A stretch of 64,000 nucleotides of DNA from Rhizobiales bacterium Y(2018) (GCA_005502925.1 SCPD01000011.1:62001-126000); one strand, 5' to 3'. Positions 41,907 through 50,755 are shown, counted from the stretch's first letter. Made by a program: numbers and translations. The notes: generated by a model not told the origin, from the sequence alone.

Positions 41907-42353
41907 TCAAACCTTGGCGGCCGCCTTGGTCTTGACGTGATGATGATCCTCGACCGAGCCAACCGTGTCGAAATATTCGCGCCAGGACAGGATTAGTCCA
42001 TTCTCATCGAAATCGACGATGATCGCGTCTTCGGTGCGGCTTCTCTGGCCGTCCTCGCGCCGCGAGATTTCCCACAGCCATTCGAGCGCCATGCGCCGCC
42101 CATCGGGTGAACGGAAGGCGTTGGTGACGGTAAGGACGAGATCGCCGTAATCGCGGTGGAAGTTCTCGATGGTGCGGGCAAGTTCGGGCTTCGGTATCCG
42201 ATTGCCGGGCGCCGTCAACACGCCCTCCTCATGCCAGTCCGCTGCGGCCGCGGGCGAGAAATCGCCGGTGAGCCAGGCCTGGCCCTGGCGCCCCAACATC
42301 GCGAGCGTCGCGGCGTCGCAGCCGGCCTTGGCCTGATCGGTGACGATGATCAT
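41907..42353 (-). CDS. NTF2/SnoaL-like protein next to the ECF importer
   Basis: 148 residues with NTF2-like helices (AATLAMLGRQGQAWLTGDF) and a sheet containing ADWHEEGVLTAPGNRIPKPELARTIENFHRDYGD and WLWEISRREDGQ. The start overlaps the ecfT stop by 4 bp (ATGA), which ties it to the transporter operon. It could act on or bind the imported compound or its product. No catalytic residues can be named. Third NTF2-like protein in the window, not closely similar to the other two. Confidence 0.65.
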   Translation of the reverse strand: MIIVTDQAKAGCDAATLAMLGRQGQAWLTGDFSPAAAADWHEEGVLTAPGNRIPKPELARTIENFHRDYGDLVLTVTNAFRSPDGRRMALEWLWEISRREDGQRSRTEDAIIVDFDENGLILSWREYFDTVGSVEDHHHVKTKAAAKV

Positions 42354-43177
42354 AGAACGGAGCCTCCAAATCCAAAAATGAGCCGTGCCGCCAGAGCGAT
42401 CACGGGCGCCAGCAGAAAGACGGCGATCAAGAGCTTCTCGCTAAGCGAGAGCTGTTCACGCGTCGGGTGAAGATAGGTGCGGTCGCCCGAGCCGGTGAAG
42501 GCTTTGGCCTGGAGCGCGATCTCCATGAGCTGCGCCTTGCTGAGGCAGATCATGACCAAGGGCACCAGCATGCGCGCCATGGCGATGAGCTTGCGCACGA
42601 GGCCGAGGCTGTCGATATCAACGCCACGCAGACGCTGCGCTTCCTTGATGCCCTCCATTTCCTCGAACAGCAGCGGCACGAAGCGAAAGGTGGTGGAGAA
42701 CAGGAAGGCGACGCGATACGGCACGCCGATGCGCGCCAGGCCGAGCACGATGTCGCGCGGATCGCTGGTCATGAAGACGAGCTGGAAGGCGAGCATCGGG
42801 ATCAGCAGCCGGCAGCAGACCGCGAGCCCGAACAGCAATCCCTCGACATAGAAGATATGCCAGCCGCCGACCCATGGCACGCTGTCGGGCACGGTAAAGA
42901 CCGGCGTCACGCCGAAGGGGCTCCACAGGCCCTGGATGACCGCGATCATGATCAGGGCCGGCGACAGGATGAGGATGAGCCGGCGGATCGTGGCGGCAGG
43001 CACGCGCGCCGCCAGCATCAGCGCCAGCATGAGGACGAGCACGAGCGCCTGGAGCAGCAGGTTGTTCCAGATGAAGATGATGGTGCTCGCCATGACGAGC
43101 AGCGCGAACTTCACCCGCATGTCGAGATGAGCGACCGCCGTATCGTTCGAGACCCGCTGCAGGAAGGACGTCGTCAT
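42350..43177 (-). CDS. ecfT: ECF transporter transmembrane component EcfT
   Basis: 275 residues with five or six membrane helices and the two coupling helices of EcfT: EAQRLRGVD near 170-178 (the A-R-G motif) and ALQAKAFTG near 225-233. It links the ATPase pair to the substrate-binding S component. It overlaps the ATPase gene by 4 bp upstream and the NTF2-like gene by 4 bp downstream. Dedicated (group I) ECF systems, in which all components sit in one operon, import vitamins, metals or heterocycles. Confidence 0.88.
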   Translation of the reverse strand: MTTSFLQRVSNDTAVAHLDMRVKFALLVMASTIIFIWNNLLLQALVLVLMLALMLAARVPAATIRRLILILSPALIMIAVIQGLWSPFGVTPVFTVPDSVPWVGGWHIFYVEGLLFGLAVCCRLLIPMLAFQLVFMTSDPRDIVLGLARIGVPYRVAFLFSTTFRFVPLLFEEMEGIKEAQRLRGVDIDSLGLVRKLIAMARMLVPLVMICLSKAQLMEIALQAKAFTGSGDRTYLHPTREQLSLSEKLLIAVFLLAPVIALAARLIFGFGGSVL

Positions 43178-44946
43178 GCCGGCACCTCCGGCGCGAGGCC
43201 GAGCCGCTCCGCGAGATCGCGCGGGCCCAGCGGATGCAGATCCCGCAAGGCCGGCACCGCTTCAGCAAAACGCACCGTCTGCGGCGGGATGATCGCCGCC
43301 TCTTTCAACCGGGTGCGTTCATAAAAGACCTGGCGCAACGGGCCGTCGAGCACCACCTTGCCGCCATTCATGATGACCAGGCGCTCGGTGAAGCCGGGCA
43401 ACAGATAGAGATGATGGGTGACCAGCACGACCGTCTTGCCCATGCCGTTCAGCGTCTTCAGCGTATCGAGAATGGCGAGCGAGCCGCGCCAGTCCTGGCC
43501 GGTCGTCGGCTCGTCGAAGATCAGGATCTGCGGTTCGAGCGCCAGCACGGCGGCGATGGCGACGCGCAAGCGATCGCCGCGGCTCAAGGAAATCGGATGA
43601 CGATCCACTGCCCAGGCGAGATCCATCAGCGCCAGCGATTTTTCCACCGCCGCTTCGATCTCAGGTTTCGGGCGTTTCATCATCGACAGCGCGAAGCCGA
43701 CCTCGCCCGCGACCGTGTCAGAAAAGATCTGCTGATGCGCGTTCTGCGAGACATAACCGATACGGCGCGCCATATCGCTGACCTTCATGGCGGCGATGTC
43801 CTCGCCCATCACCCTGACCGTGCCGCTGCTCGGCGCCATGAGCTTCAGGAAGTGCCGCACCAGGGTCGTCTTGCCGCTGCCATTGCGCCCCAGAATACCG
43901 ACGAATTCCCCCTGTCCGATGGCGAGATCGATGCCGCGCAACGCCTGGGTGCCATCGGGATAGGTATAGGTGAGATTGTCGACCGACAGCGCTGCCGCTC
44001 CTGCCTTGCTCACGTGCTCCTCATGCGATGGTCCGGCCGGAATTTCGAGACCCGGCAATGCTGAAACCACCGCCACCGCCGCCGGCAAGGTGATCGGGAG
44101 CGCCGTTGTGTCGTTCCAGCCGGCATGGCGGCGCAGCACGTCGAAACTCTGAGTGATGTCTGGCGGCCGCACCCGGTGCTCGCGCAGCATCGCGGAAGCT
44201 GAGAAGACTTCGCTCGGCGGCCCTTCGGCGGCGATGCGTCCGTCGGAGACGAGCAGGATACGGTCGGCGATCTGCGCCAGCTCCTCGCTCGCATGGGTGG
44301 CGATGACCACCGTGGTTCGGCTCTCCTGCTTGAGCTTGAGCAGGATGGCGAAGATATCTTCGGACGCGGCCGGATCGAGCTGTGAGGTCGGCTCGTCCAG
44401 CACGATGATGTCGGGCGCCAGCGCCAGGGCCGATGCTATGGAAAGGCGCTGTTTCTGGCCGCCCGACAAGTTGGCCGGATGCTTCGTTTCATATCCCGTC
44501 AGTCCCACCATCGCGAGCGCATCGCGCACGCGGCGGCTGATCTCCGGCGTCGGGACTTTCAGGTTCTCGAGCGCGAAAGCCACTTCGCTTTCGACCGTCG
44601 TCGCGGTGATCTGAGTTTCGGGGTCTTCGAACACCATGCCGACCAGATGCGCCAGCCGGCTTATCGGCGTCTCGATCGTGTCGAGGCCGGCCACCGCCAC
44701 CGTGCCGAAGAAGGTGCCGCTGAAGAATTGCGGCACGATTCCGTTGAGCGCCAGGCAGAAGGTCGATTTGCCCGCCCCGGTCGGCCCGATGACGCCGATG
44801 ATCTCGCCGCGATCGATGGTGAGATCGATATCCTTGAGCACCTGGCGGTCGCTGCCCGGATAGGCGTAGCTCACCTTCTCGAAACGGATGAGAGGTGCGT
44901 CAGCCAGGCCGGGCGCGGCCGCCAGATTGCCCATATGCATGTTCAA
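43174..44946 (-). CDS. ECF transporter ATPase, EcfA-EcfA' fusion
   Basis: 590 residues with two CbiO-type cassettes in one chain, a fused form of EcfA and EcfA'. Cassette 1: Walker A GPTGAGKS at 54-61, signature NLSGGQKQRL, Walker B IIVLDEPTS. Cassette 2: Walker A GRNGSGKT near 355, signature SLSRGDRLRV (LSxGQ degenerate), Walker B ILIFDEPTTG. The weak second signature means one composite site may be less active. It drives import with EcfT and the S component in the same operon. Confidence 0.9.
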   Translation of the reverse strand: MNMHMGNLAAAPGLADAPLIRFEKVSYAYPGSDRQVLKDIDLTIDRGEIIGVIGPTGAGKSTFCLALNGIVPQFFSGTFFGTVAVAGLDTIETPISRLAHLVGMVFEDPETQITATTVESEVAFALENLKVPTPEISRRVRDALAMVGLTGYETKHPANLSGGQKQRLSIASALALAPDIIVLDEPTSQLDPAASEDIFAILLKLKQESRTTVVIATHASEELAQIADRILLVSDGRIAAEGPPSEVFSASAMLREHRVRPPDITQSFDVLRRHAGWNDTTALPITLPAAVAVVSALPGLEIPAGPSHEEHVSKAGAAALSVDNLTYTYPDGTQALRGIDLAIGQGEFVGILGRNGSGKTTLVRHFLKLMAPSSGTVRVMGEDIAAMKVSDMARRIGYVSQNAHQQIFSDTVAGEVGFALSMMKRPKPEIEAAVEKSLALMDLAWAVDRHPISLSRGDRLRVAIAAVLALEPQILIFDEPTTGQDWRGSLAILDTLKTLNGMGKTVVLVTHHLYLLPGFTERLVIMNGGKVVLDGPLRQVFYERTRLKEAAIIPPQTVRFAEAVPALRDLHPLGPRDLAERLGLAPEVPA

Positions 44947-44947
44947 C

Positions 44948-45724
44948 TCAGTAACCCGCGAGCTTCGCTTTGGCGATGGGCGAGCGGCGGATGGCGGCGA
45001 GCAGGCCGAAGCCGATAAGCGCCCCCACCGCCGAGAAGGCGATGCGTTCGACCGCGATGATGAAGATCAGCGCCGGCCACACTTCCGCGGGCCACGGATT
45101 GGTGGCGAAGGCCGGCACCCAGTTGAGCTGAATGCCCGCCGTGGAGCCAAAGAAGAACACCACATAAAGCGCCACATAGAGCTTCCAGCTTCGGACGCCT
45201 TCGCGGATGGTCGCGATCGCCCAGTTGCGGATCTGCGGAATGGCGATGAGGATGAGGCCCAGATCGACAGTGAAGACATTGCTCAGCCACAGCGGGAAGC
45301 TGATACCGAAGGTCAGCGACTGATAGAGATAGACGACATGGGCGACGAGCGTGATGATCCACGGTATGAACCAGTAGGAGCGGCCCGGATACATGACCAT
45401 GCCGACCGTGAAGGCGCACATGCTGCCGATCAACACGCCCCACGGCCCGAGATTGGTATAGGGCGCGATGACATTGCCGATGACCGTGCCGATCAGCGAG
45501 GCGATGGGACCGGCGATGGGGCCGAGAAGCAGGCCGACCACCGGATGGATCACGTCATGGAGCGGCCAGCCGCCGGCCATGCCGCCGACGACGATCGAGG
45601 CCGGCACCAGGGCCATGACGGCCACCAGGGCCGCGAGAATGGCCGTGTAGGAAACCGGCGCGCCACCGATAGAGACGCCCCCGCCTCCTCCGACAGTACG
45701 TGACTGCGTAGAATTGTCCGTCAT
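44948..45724 (-). CDS. Candidate ECF substrate-binding (S) component
   Basis: 258 residues with six or seven membrane helices and a glycine-rich N-terminal tail. The first helix pair (TAILAALVAVMALVPASIVVGG, then HPVVGLLLGPIAGPIASLIGTVIGN) is typical of S components, which present an A-rich helix to EcfT. It resembles none of the well-known specific groups (BioY, RibU, ThiT, HmpT) closely enough to name the ligand. GGGGAGGAG precedes the ATG. It is the first gene of the ECF operon and lies behind a RutR-like operator. Confidence 0.72.
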   Translation of the reverse strand: MTDNSTQSRTVGGGGGVSIGGAPVSYTAILAALVAVMALVPASIVVGGMAGGWPLHDVIHPVVGLLLGPIAGPIASLIGTVIGNVIAPYTNLGPWGVLIGSMCAFTVGMVMYPGRSYWFIPWIITLVAHVVYLYQSLTFGISFPLWLSNVFTVDLGLILIAIPQIRNWAIATIREGVRSWKLYVALYVVFFFGSTAGIQLNWVPAFATNPWPAEVWPALIFIIAVERIAFSAVGALIGFGLLAAIRRSPIAKAKLAGY

Positions 45725-45843
45725 TTTGCTCCTCCCCAGGATGCTCTGACCGATATGTTCTAATGGCGCAGCTTGTTAGCGTCCGGTTTCCGGCGATGAG
45801 CCGGAGCGCGGGATTCATGGCGCCGATGGTGATGATAAGCAAT

Positions 45844-45876
45844 CTGAGCAATCGGTCAAACTGTTTGTTTGGTTTT
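45844..45876. promoter_or_regulatory. RutR-like operator between the ECF operon and the tetR gene
   Basis: CTGAGCA-N2-CGGTCAA at 45844-45859 matches the E. coli RutR box (TTGACCA-N2-TGGTCAA) at 11 of 14 fixed positions, and a perfect CAAAC-T-GTTTG palindrome overlaps it at 45857-45867. A 31-bp block from 45846 is 27/31 identical to 50704-50734. Confidence 0.7.
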
Positions 45877-46010
45877 TCTCAGGATTTTTGCTAGAGGGTG
45901 AGACCGGCATGGCCGGGTTACGCGAAATACTCGCTTCTGGCTGAATTTTGAGCATGTCATGTGCTAGGAATACTATGCAGTCCCGATTCAAATCTGCAGC
46001 AAGGAGGAAA

Positions 46011-46652
46011 ATGGCGGCGCCTGAGAAGAAGAATGGCCGAGAGCGCATGCTCGATCGCCGCAAGAAGATCCGCGAAGCCATTCGCCAGGCGGCCATCGAC
46101 GAATTCGCCCAGAAGGGTCTGGCCGGCGCTTCCACCCAATCCATCGCGCAGCGCGCCGGGCTCACCAAGCCGCAGCTCCATTATTACATCTCGAGCAAGG
46201 AAGAGCTTTACGAAGAAGTGCTCGTCCACATCAACGAGCTGTGGCGCGACATCTTCATCGCCTCCTCCGGCGACAGTAAGGATCCGGCCAAGGTCATCCG
46301 CGACTATGTGCGCAACAAGCTCGAATTCGGCCGCCGCCATCCCAATGCCTCGCGTGTCTTCTCCAACGAGGTCGCCGCCGGCGGGCACTATCTGCAGAAG
46401 CACTGGCACAGTGCGCGCGAGGCGACCCGCGCCGCCGCCGAGATCATCCAGTCCTGGGTCGACAAGAAGCTGATCAAGCCGGTCGATCCCTGGCTGTTCC
46501 AGATGCACATCTGGGCGGTGACCCAGCATTACGCCGATTACGAGGCGCAGATCCGCTTCATGCTGCAATTGAAGGACGGCGAGGAGATCGACATGGACCA
46601 TGTCGTCGACGAAGTCTCGACCCTGTTTCTGCGTGCTTGCGGGCTGAAATAG
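46011..46652 (+). CDS. TetR family regulator, RutR-like
   Basis: 213 residues from the ATG at 46011 with a strong AAGGAGG site; the longer frame from 45948 is not needed. The HTH is at about 20-70 (IDEFAQKGLAGASTQSIAQRAGLTKPQLHYYISSKEELYEEVL), and the C-terminal domain follows the RutR/TetR_C_13 pattern with RHPNASRVFSNEVAAGGHYL and FQMHIWAVTQHYADYEAQI. RutR of E. coli binds uracil or thymine. It is divergent from the ECF operon and probably binds the two 31-bp operators at 45846 and 50704, switching on import and breakdown together. Confidence 0.87.
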   Translation: MAAPEKKNGRERMLDRRKKIREAIRQAAIDEFAQKGLAGASTQSIAQRAGLTKPQLHYYISSKEELYEEVLVHINELWRDIFIASSGDSKDPAKVIRDYVRNKLEFGRRHPNASRVFSNEVAAGGHYLQKHWHSAREATRAAAEIIQSWVDKKLIKPVDPWLFQMHIWAVTQHYADYEAQIRFMLQLKDGEEIDMDHVVDEVSTLFLRACGLK

Positions 46653-46667
46653 CTATTCCCGTCATTC

Positions 46668-46805
46668 CCCCTCTCCCGTCCGAAGGATGGGAGAGGGTGG
46701 CCGAAGGCCGGGTGAGGGCTCTTCGTCTGTGCACAGAACTACTAAGAAGAGCCCTCATCCGCCCTGTCGGGCACCTTCTCCCATTGCTACGCAACGGGAG
46801 AAGGG
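46668..46805. repeat. Composite palindromic intergenic repeat
   Basis: Three nested or adjacent stems in about 138 bp: CCCTCTCCC/GGGAGAGGG (46669-46697), GGTGAGGGCTCTT/AAGAGCCCTCATCC (46711-46760) and CCTTCTCCC/GGGAGAAGG (46774-46804). The wording (CTCACCCGGCCTTCGG type on the other strand) is like the dispersed BIME-like repeats of Hyphomicrobiales. It separates the convergent tetR and ferredoxin genes and may act as a transcription stop in both directions. Confidence 0.65.
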
Positions 46806-46824
46806 AAAGACGGTGGGAAGCCCT

Positions 46825-47145
46825 TTAAATCTGCCTCGCTGGCAATCGCACCGTCAGCCCGTCGAGCGCCGGTGAAATCCTGATCTGGCAGGCCAGCCGC
46901 GAATTGGGCGCGACCTCATAAGCCATATCGAGCATGTCGGCCTCCATCGCATCGGGCTCGCCGACCTTCTCGCGCCATTGCGGATCGACATAGACATGGC
47001 AGGTGGCGCAGGAGCAGGAGCCGCCGCACTCCGCCTCGATGCCCGCGACGCCATTGCGCACCGCCGTTTCCATGAGGCTCGCACCTTCCGCCGCCGCGAC
47101 TTCGAGCGCCTGTCCCTCGCGCGTGATGAAGGTCACCTGGATCAC
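46825..47145 (-). CDS. [2Fe-2S] ferredoxin of the catabolic block
   Basis: 106 residues, adrenodoxin/putidaredoxin type. Ligands are Cys40, Cys46 and Cys49 (C-x5-C-x2-C), with Cys86 as the fourth; Cys44 is extra. It overlaps the FAD oxidase gene by 4 bp. A matching FAD ferredoxin reductase is encoded at 50756 under the same type of operator, so NADH - reductase - ferredoxin is a likely chain. The acceptor is not clear, as no P450 or Rieske oxygenase gene is present in the block. Confidence 0.85.
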   Translation of the reverse strand: MIQVTFITREGQALEVAAAEGASLMETAVRNGVAGIEAECGGSCSCATCHVYVDPQWREKVGEPDAMEADMLDMAYEVAPNSRLACQIRISPALDGLTVRLPARQI

Positions 47146-48512
47146 GGCCGCGCCGCCATGTCGCTCGTCCAGCCTTGCGTCTTGCCCGGATTCATCAGGC
47201 CATAAGGGTCAGCCCTTTTCTTGAACTCGATCTGCGACTGGTCGATCTGCTTCATGCCGCCCTCTTCGATCGTAAAGACATGCGGATCGTAGATGGTGCA
47301 GCCGTCGAGCTCCTCGAATTCGCGGATCATCCGGTACATGGCATCCCTGCCCCGGTACTTCACCAAGGGCAGGCCGAAGATCTGCACCTCGCCCTCGAGC
47401 CGCGCCATTTCGTGGTGCATGTAGACGTCATCGCCATAACGGTGCATCTGGCGCAGCACGAGATCGGGATCGAAGGGTCTCGGATAGGCGACCTGCAGAT
47501 AGGTCCAGCTCTTGTCGGCCTTGAGCGCCTGCAAGGTCGTGTGATTCCAGCCGCATTCATAAGCAGGCTGCAGGCCGGCCGCGGTCAGATCGGGCTTCGG
47601 CATGGCGAAGGAAATCCTGCCCCCATGCGCCGCCGCCAGAGCCTCGAAGCGCGGCATCTCCTTCGGCGCCACCATCGCGAACACACCGTCGCGATCGGCC
47701 GGGAAGAGCGGACCATATTTGCTGTAGAAGCGTGCGAAGCGGCGTTCGACCGGCGTCAGCAGATAGCAGTCGAGCCCCACATGCTGCGCCTCCATGGCGA
47801 AGCGCAGCGCCTTGTCATAGCCCTCGAAAAGTGCGGCGGTGTGAATCCAGTCGGTCGCCGGCGTCAGCGCGACATCGATCTCCAGAATGATGCCATTGGT
47901 GCCATAGGCGTGCTGGACTTTCTGGATATCCGGTCCGTGCAGCTCGATGATCTGCGGCTCGGGCTCGACCGACATCACCTTGACATAACCGACATTGCCG
48001 TCGTCGCGCAGCATGCCGTGGCGCAACGAGCCGACACCGCCCGAGCCGCCCGACAGGAAGCCGCCGATCGTGGCGATGCGCCTGGTCGAGGGATACATCA
48101 GAAGCTCCTGCCCGCCTTCGCGCGCGGCATCGTCGAGCCGCGCGATGCGCGCCCCCGCTTCCACCCGGGCGCGGCCGGGCTCGAGCGCCAGGATGCGGTC
48201 GATCTTGGTGACATCGAGGATGATGCCGCCTTCCAGCGGCACGCACTGACCGTAATTGCCGGTGCCGCCGCCGCGCACCGTGAGCGGCACCTTGTGCCGG
48301 GCGGCGGCGGAAGCGACGCGGCGCACTTCGTCCTGATCCTTGGGCAGCACCACGAGATCGCCGACCCTGCCTTCCAGCGCCTGGCTGAGGATCGGGCTGT
48401 ACCAGAAATAGTCGCGCGACTTGAGCTCGACCTGCTTGGGGTCGTCATAGACGCGAATGCCCTCGATTTCCCGGCGAAAGGCGGCGAGATCGTAACCGCG
48501 CTTCTCGGTCAT
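47142..48512 (-). CDS. FAD-linked oxidase (PCMH / GlcD type)
   Basis: 456 residues. The FAD_binding_4 half (about 40-215) has TVRGGGTGNYGQCVPLEGG, which follows the PCMH nucleotide motif; the second half (about 220-450) is a substrate domain unlike that of the GlcD protein at 19503 and lacks the GHLGDGN metal motif. The end NPGKTQGW is typical for the superfamily. It may oxidise an alcohol, amine or ring position of the imported compound. It is translated with the ferredoxin (4-bp overlap) and the amidohydrolase (4-bp overlap). Confidence 0.78.
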   Translation of the reverse strand: MTEKRGYDLAAFRREIEGIRVYDDPKQVELKSRDYFWYSPILSQALEGRVGDLVVLPKDQDEVRRVASAAARHKVPLTVRGGGTGNYGQCVPLEGGIILDVTKIDRILALEPGRARVEAGARIARLDDAAREGGQELLMYPSTRRIATIGGFLSGGSGGVGSLRHGMLRDDGNVGYVKVMSVEPEPQIIELHGPDIQKVQHAYGTNGIILEIDVALTPATDWIHTAALFEGYDKALRFAMEAQHVGLDCYLLTPVERRFARFYSKYGPLFPADRDGVFAMVAPKEMPRFEALAAAHGGRISFAMPKPDLTAAGLQPAYECGWNHTTLQALKADKSWTYLQVAYPRPFDPDLVLRQMHRYGDDVYMHHEMARLEGEVQIFGLPLVKYRGRDAMYRMIREFEELDGCTIYDPHVFTIEEGGMKQIDQSQIEFKKRADPYGLMNPGKTQGWTSDMAARP

Positions 48513-49693
48513 GCGGGCCTCCGGCGCTGCCGGCCCTGTCCGAGCTTGCGGCCATTGCGATAGACGATGCGCTCGGCATTGGGCCGGCTGACCAGGTCAT
48601 TCAGGTCGGCGGCGTCGAACCAGATGAAATCGGCGCGCTGCCCGTCCGCGACGGGAGCCATCGGCGAACCGCAATGCGCCGCCGGCTTTGTCGTGATGCT
48701 GTCGAGCCAGTCGCGCGGATCGACATGGCAGGCGAGCACCGCGAGTCTCAGGATCGCCAGCGGATCGTAATCGCCGAAGGGATAGAAAGCATCGCGGCAA
48801 TTATCGACGCCGAGCAGAACCTCGACACCGGCCTTGCGCGCCTCGAGAACCGGCGCCACGCCGCGCCGGCGCGGCGAGCGTCCGCCATTGCGGTCCTGCA
48901 GATAGAGATTGGTCGTCGGAAGCGCCACCAGAGCGACGCCGGCTTCGGCACCCGCCACCAGCGTACGGGTCAGCCTGTCGTCGTCATGGAGCGACAGCGA
49001 GCAACCATGACCGCACAGGACGCGCCCCGACATGCCGGCGCGTTTGGTCGCCGCGATGATTTCGGAGAAGCCGTCGGCCTCGATATCGAGCCCTTCATCA
49101 ACATGAAAGTCGAGCGCCAAGTCATGCCGGCGCGCCAGCTTGAAGGCGACATCGACTTTGCTCGGCAGGTCGGCATTGCAATAGAAGAAGGCACCGAACA
49201 CGCCTTTGTCGCGGCGCACCCGCTCGGCGATGCGTTCACCGCCCTCGGGAAGGAGGTCGGCGGGCGCCAGGGCCGCGAGCTGCAAGTCGACGCGCCCTTT
49301 CCACTCGTGCTTCAGCTCATTGAGCACCGGCCAGGCGATCGGCGCGTCGGGCTCGGGCCAGTCGACATGGCTGCGCAACACCCGGACGCCATTGAGATAG
49401 GCGGCTTCGAGCGCACGGCCGGCGCGGCTGCGGATGTCGTCGACCGTCCATTGGCGCATATCCTCTTCCATGAGCGCGATGGCGTCGAACAGGCCGTTCA
49501 CCCGGCCGTTCAGCCGCTCGACCGTATAGGTCTTGTCGAGATGCACATGCGCATCCGCGAAAAGCGGCGTCACCAGCCCGCCATCGCCGCCGGAAGACGG
49601 CGTGATCGCCGTGATGCGTCCGTCCGCGACGGCGATATCGACTCGCTCCGGCGCACCGGCGACAGTTACGGCTTCGAGCACGAAACGGTCCAT
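48509..49693 (-). CDS. Amidohydrolase, cytosine deaminase-like
   Basis: 394 residues of the metal-dependent amidohydrolase superfamily, CodA-like branch. The first metal motif reads DAHVHLDKTY near 58-67, the second His is in DFHVDEG near 205, then CGHGCSLS near 240, and the last metal Asp in LLGVDNCRD near 300. Such enzymes deaminate or open cyclic amidines and amides such as cytosine, isocytosine or creatinine. ATG at 49691-49693 is preferred; a GTG at 49702 overlaps the upstream stop (GTGA) and is also possible. The substrate is not fixed by sequence. Confidence 0.82.
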   Translation of the reverse strand: MDRFVLEAVTVAGAPERVDIAVADGRITAITPSSGGDGGLVTPLFADAHVHLDKTYTVERLNGRVNGLFDAIALMEEDMRQWTVDDIRSRAGRALEAAYLNGVRVLRSHVDWPEPDAPIAWPVLNELKHEWKGRVDLQLAALAPADLLPEGGERIAERVRRDKGVFGAFFYCNADLPSKVDVAFKLARRHDLALDFHVDEGLDIEADGFSEIIAATKRAGMSGRVLCGHGCSLSLHDDDRLTRTLVAGAEAGVALVALPTTNLYLQDRNGGRSPRRRGVAPVLEARKAGVEVLLGVDNCRDAFYPFGDYDPLAILRLAVLACHVDPRDWLDSITTKPAAHCGSPMAPVADGQRADFIWFDAADLNDLVSRPNAERIVYRNGRKLGQGRQRRRPA

Positions 49694-49698
49694 TTGGG

Positions 49699-50499
49699 TC
49701 ACCAGCCGGGCTGATTGTCTAGCCAGGCGAGCGGCGCCCGTTCGATCTCTTCGAGCGCCGCGGCGATCCGCAGGGCGACGAAATCGAGAGTCTGGCGGCC
49801 CTTGTCGAAGCTCGCCGCCGAAGCGTCGCCGCAGGCACCTTCCGGATTGAGATCCTGCGACTGCCAGCCGGGCTTGGCGCCGCCGGACAGGCTGATATGG
49901 CAATAGTCACGCTCGAATTCCTCCGTAAGCGGATGAAAATTCTTTGCCTTGTCCATGTTCACGAGCATCGGTTGGAGCGCCAGCATCACCGAGGTCTCCA
50001 TGTCGCCGGCATGGACGCCGTGCTTGAGTTCGTGATCGCCATAGAGACCGTCCGGCATGCCGAGGCCGAACCAGTTGAGGGAGAAAGCCAGCATATGGTG
50101 CCGGCGGCGCAGCTCGCGCGCCACGATGTCCATGATGGCGATCTGGCCGCCATGGCTGTTGAGCATGACGAATTTGCGCACCCCGCTATGGGCGACCGAG
50201 GCGCCGATCTCGGTCCACATGCGGATCAGCGTTTCGGCCGAAAAAGTGAGTGTGCCGGGAAAGCGCAAATGCTCGTCGCTCTTGCCGATCGGCATGGTGG
50301 GCAGAAACAGAACCTGGCTGCTGTCGGAAAGCTTTTCCGCTACCGCCGCGACGATGCCGGAGATGATCGCGGCGTCGACCGAGAGCGGCAGATGCGGCCC
50401 ATGCTGTTCGGTGGCGCCAACGGGGAGGACGGCGACGATGCGGTTGCGGTCGAGCTTCGAGAACTCCTCACTCGAATAATCCGACCAGTAGCGCTTCAC
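49699..50499 (-). CDS. Creatininase family amidase
   Basis: 266 residues from the GTG at 50497-50499, which has AGGAG 7 bp upstream; the open frame continues upstream through two palindromic repeats, but that part is not protein. Creatininase-family metal motifs are clear: VGATEQHGPHLPLSVDA with the Glu-His-Asp ligands near 35-52, NSHGGQ near 125 and HAGDMETSVML near 170. Members hydrolyse cyclic amides (creatinine, formamide groups, or FAPy-type intermediates in deazaflavin and riboflavin pathways). First gene of the minus-strand catabolic block. Confidence 0.85.
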   Translation of the reverse strand: MKRYWSDYSSEEFSKLDRNRIVAVLPVGATEQHGPHLPLSVDAAIISGIVAAVAEKLSDSSQVLFLPTMPIGKSDEHLRFPGTLTFSAETLIRMWTEIGASVAHSGVRKFVMLNSHGGQIAIMDIVARELRRRHHMLAFSLNWFGLGMPDGLYGDHELKHGVHAGDMETSVMLALQPMLVNMDKAKNFHPLTEEFERDYCHISLSGGAKPGWQSQDLNPEGACGDASAASFDKGRQTLDFVALRIAAALEEIERAPLAWLDNQPGW

Positions 50500-50519
50500 C
50501 TTGCCTCTCCTAGGCTGAT

Positions 50520-50645
50520 AGAGCATCGGACCGAAAAGTGCGTAGCGGTTTTCGGAGAATCCGATGCGCAGAATAACGAGATAGAGCATCGGACCGAAAA
50601 GTGCATGGCGGTTTTCGGACATTCCGATGCGCAAAATAACGAGAC
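50520..50645. repeat. Two tandem 63-bp palindromic repeats (copies 1 and 2)
   Basis: Copies begin at 50520 and 50583 with AGAGCATCGGACCGAAAAG and are nearly identical over 63 bp. Each contains arms GCATCGGA / TCCGATGC and CCGAAAA / TTTTCGG. A third copy is at 63298. They lie in the leader of the creatininase operon, between the operator at 50702 and the GTG at 50499, and read as open frame, which explains the spurious N-terminal extension of the creatininase frame. Confidence 0.85.
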
Positions 50646-50701
50646 AGAGTGCGGTAATGGCTTCATGAAAACATCCGCCCTTGACCTTGTCTCTAACATA
50701 T

Positions 50702-50734
50702 CAGAGCAAATGGTCAAACTATTTGTTTTGTTTT
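50702..50734. promoter_or_regulatory. RutR-like operator between creatininase and ferredoxin reductase genes
   Basis: CAGAGCA-N2-TGGTCAA at 50702-50717 matches the RutR box at 11 of 14 fixed positions. The block 50704-50734 is 27/31 identical to 45846-45876. It lies in the divergent promoter region of the two catabolic units. Confidence 0.7.
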
Positions 50735-50755
50735 CTTGGAGACTATGCCACCGTC

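Noticed and set aside
50500-50634. N-terminal extension of the creatininase frame (repeated SENRHALFGPMLY-like peptide)
   Set aside because: It is the translation of two palindromic DNA repeats; the GTG at 50499 with AGGAG upstream is the real start.
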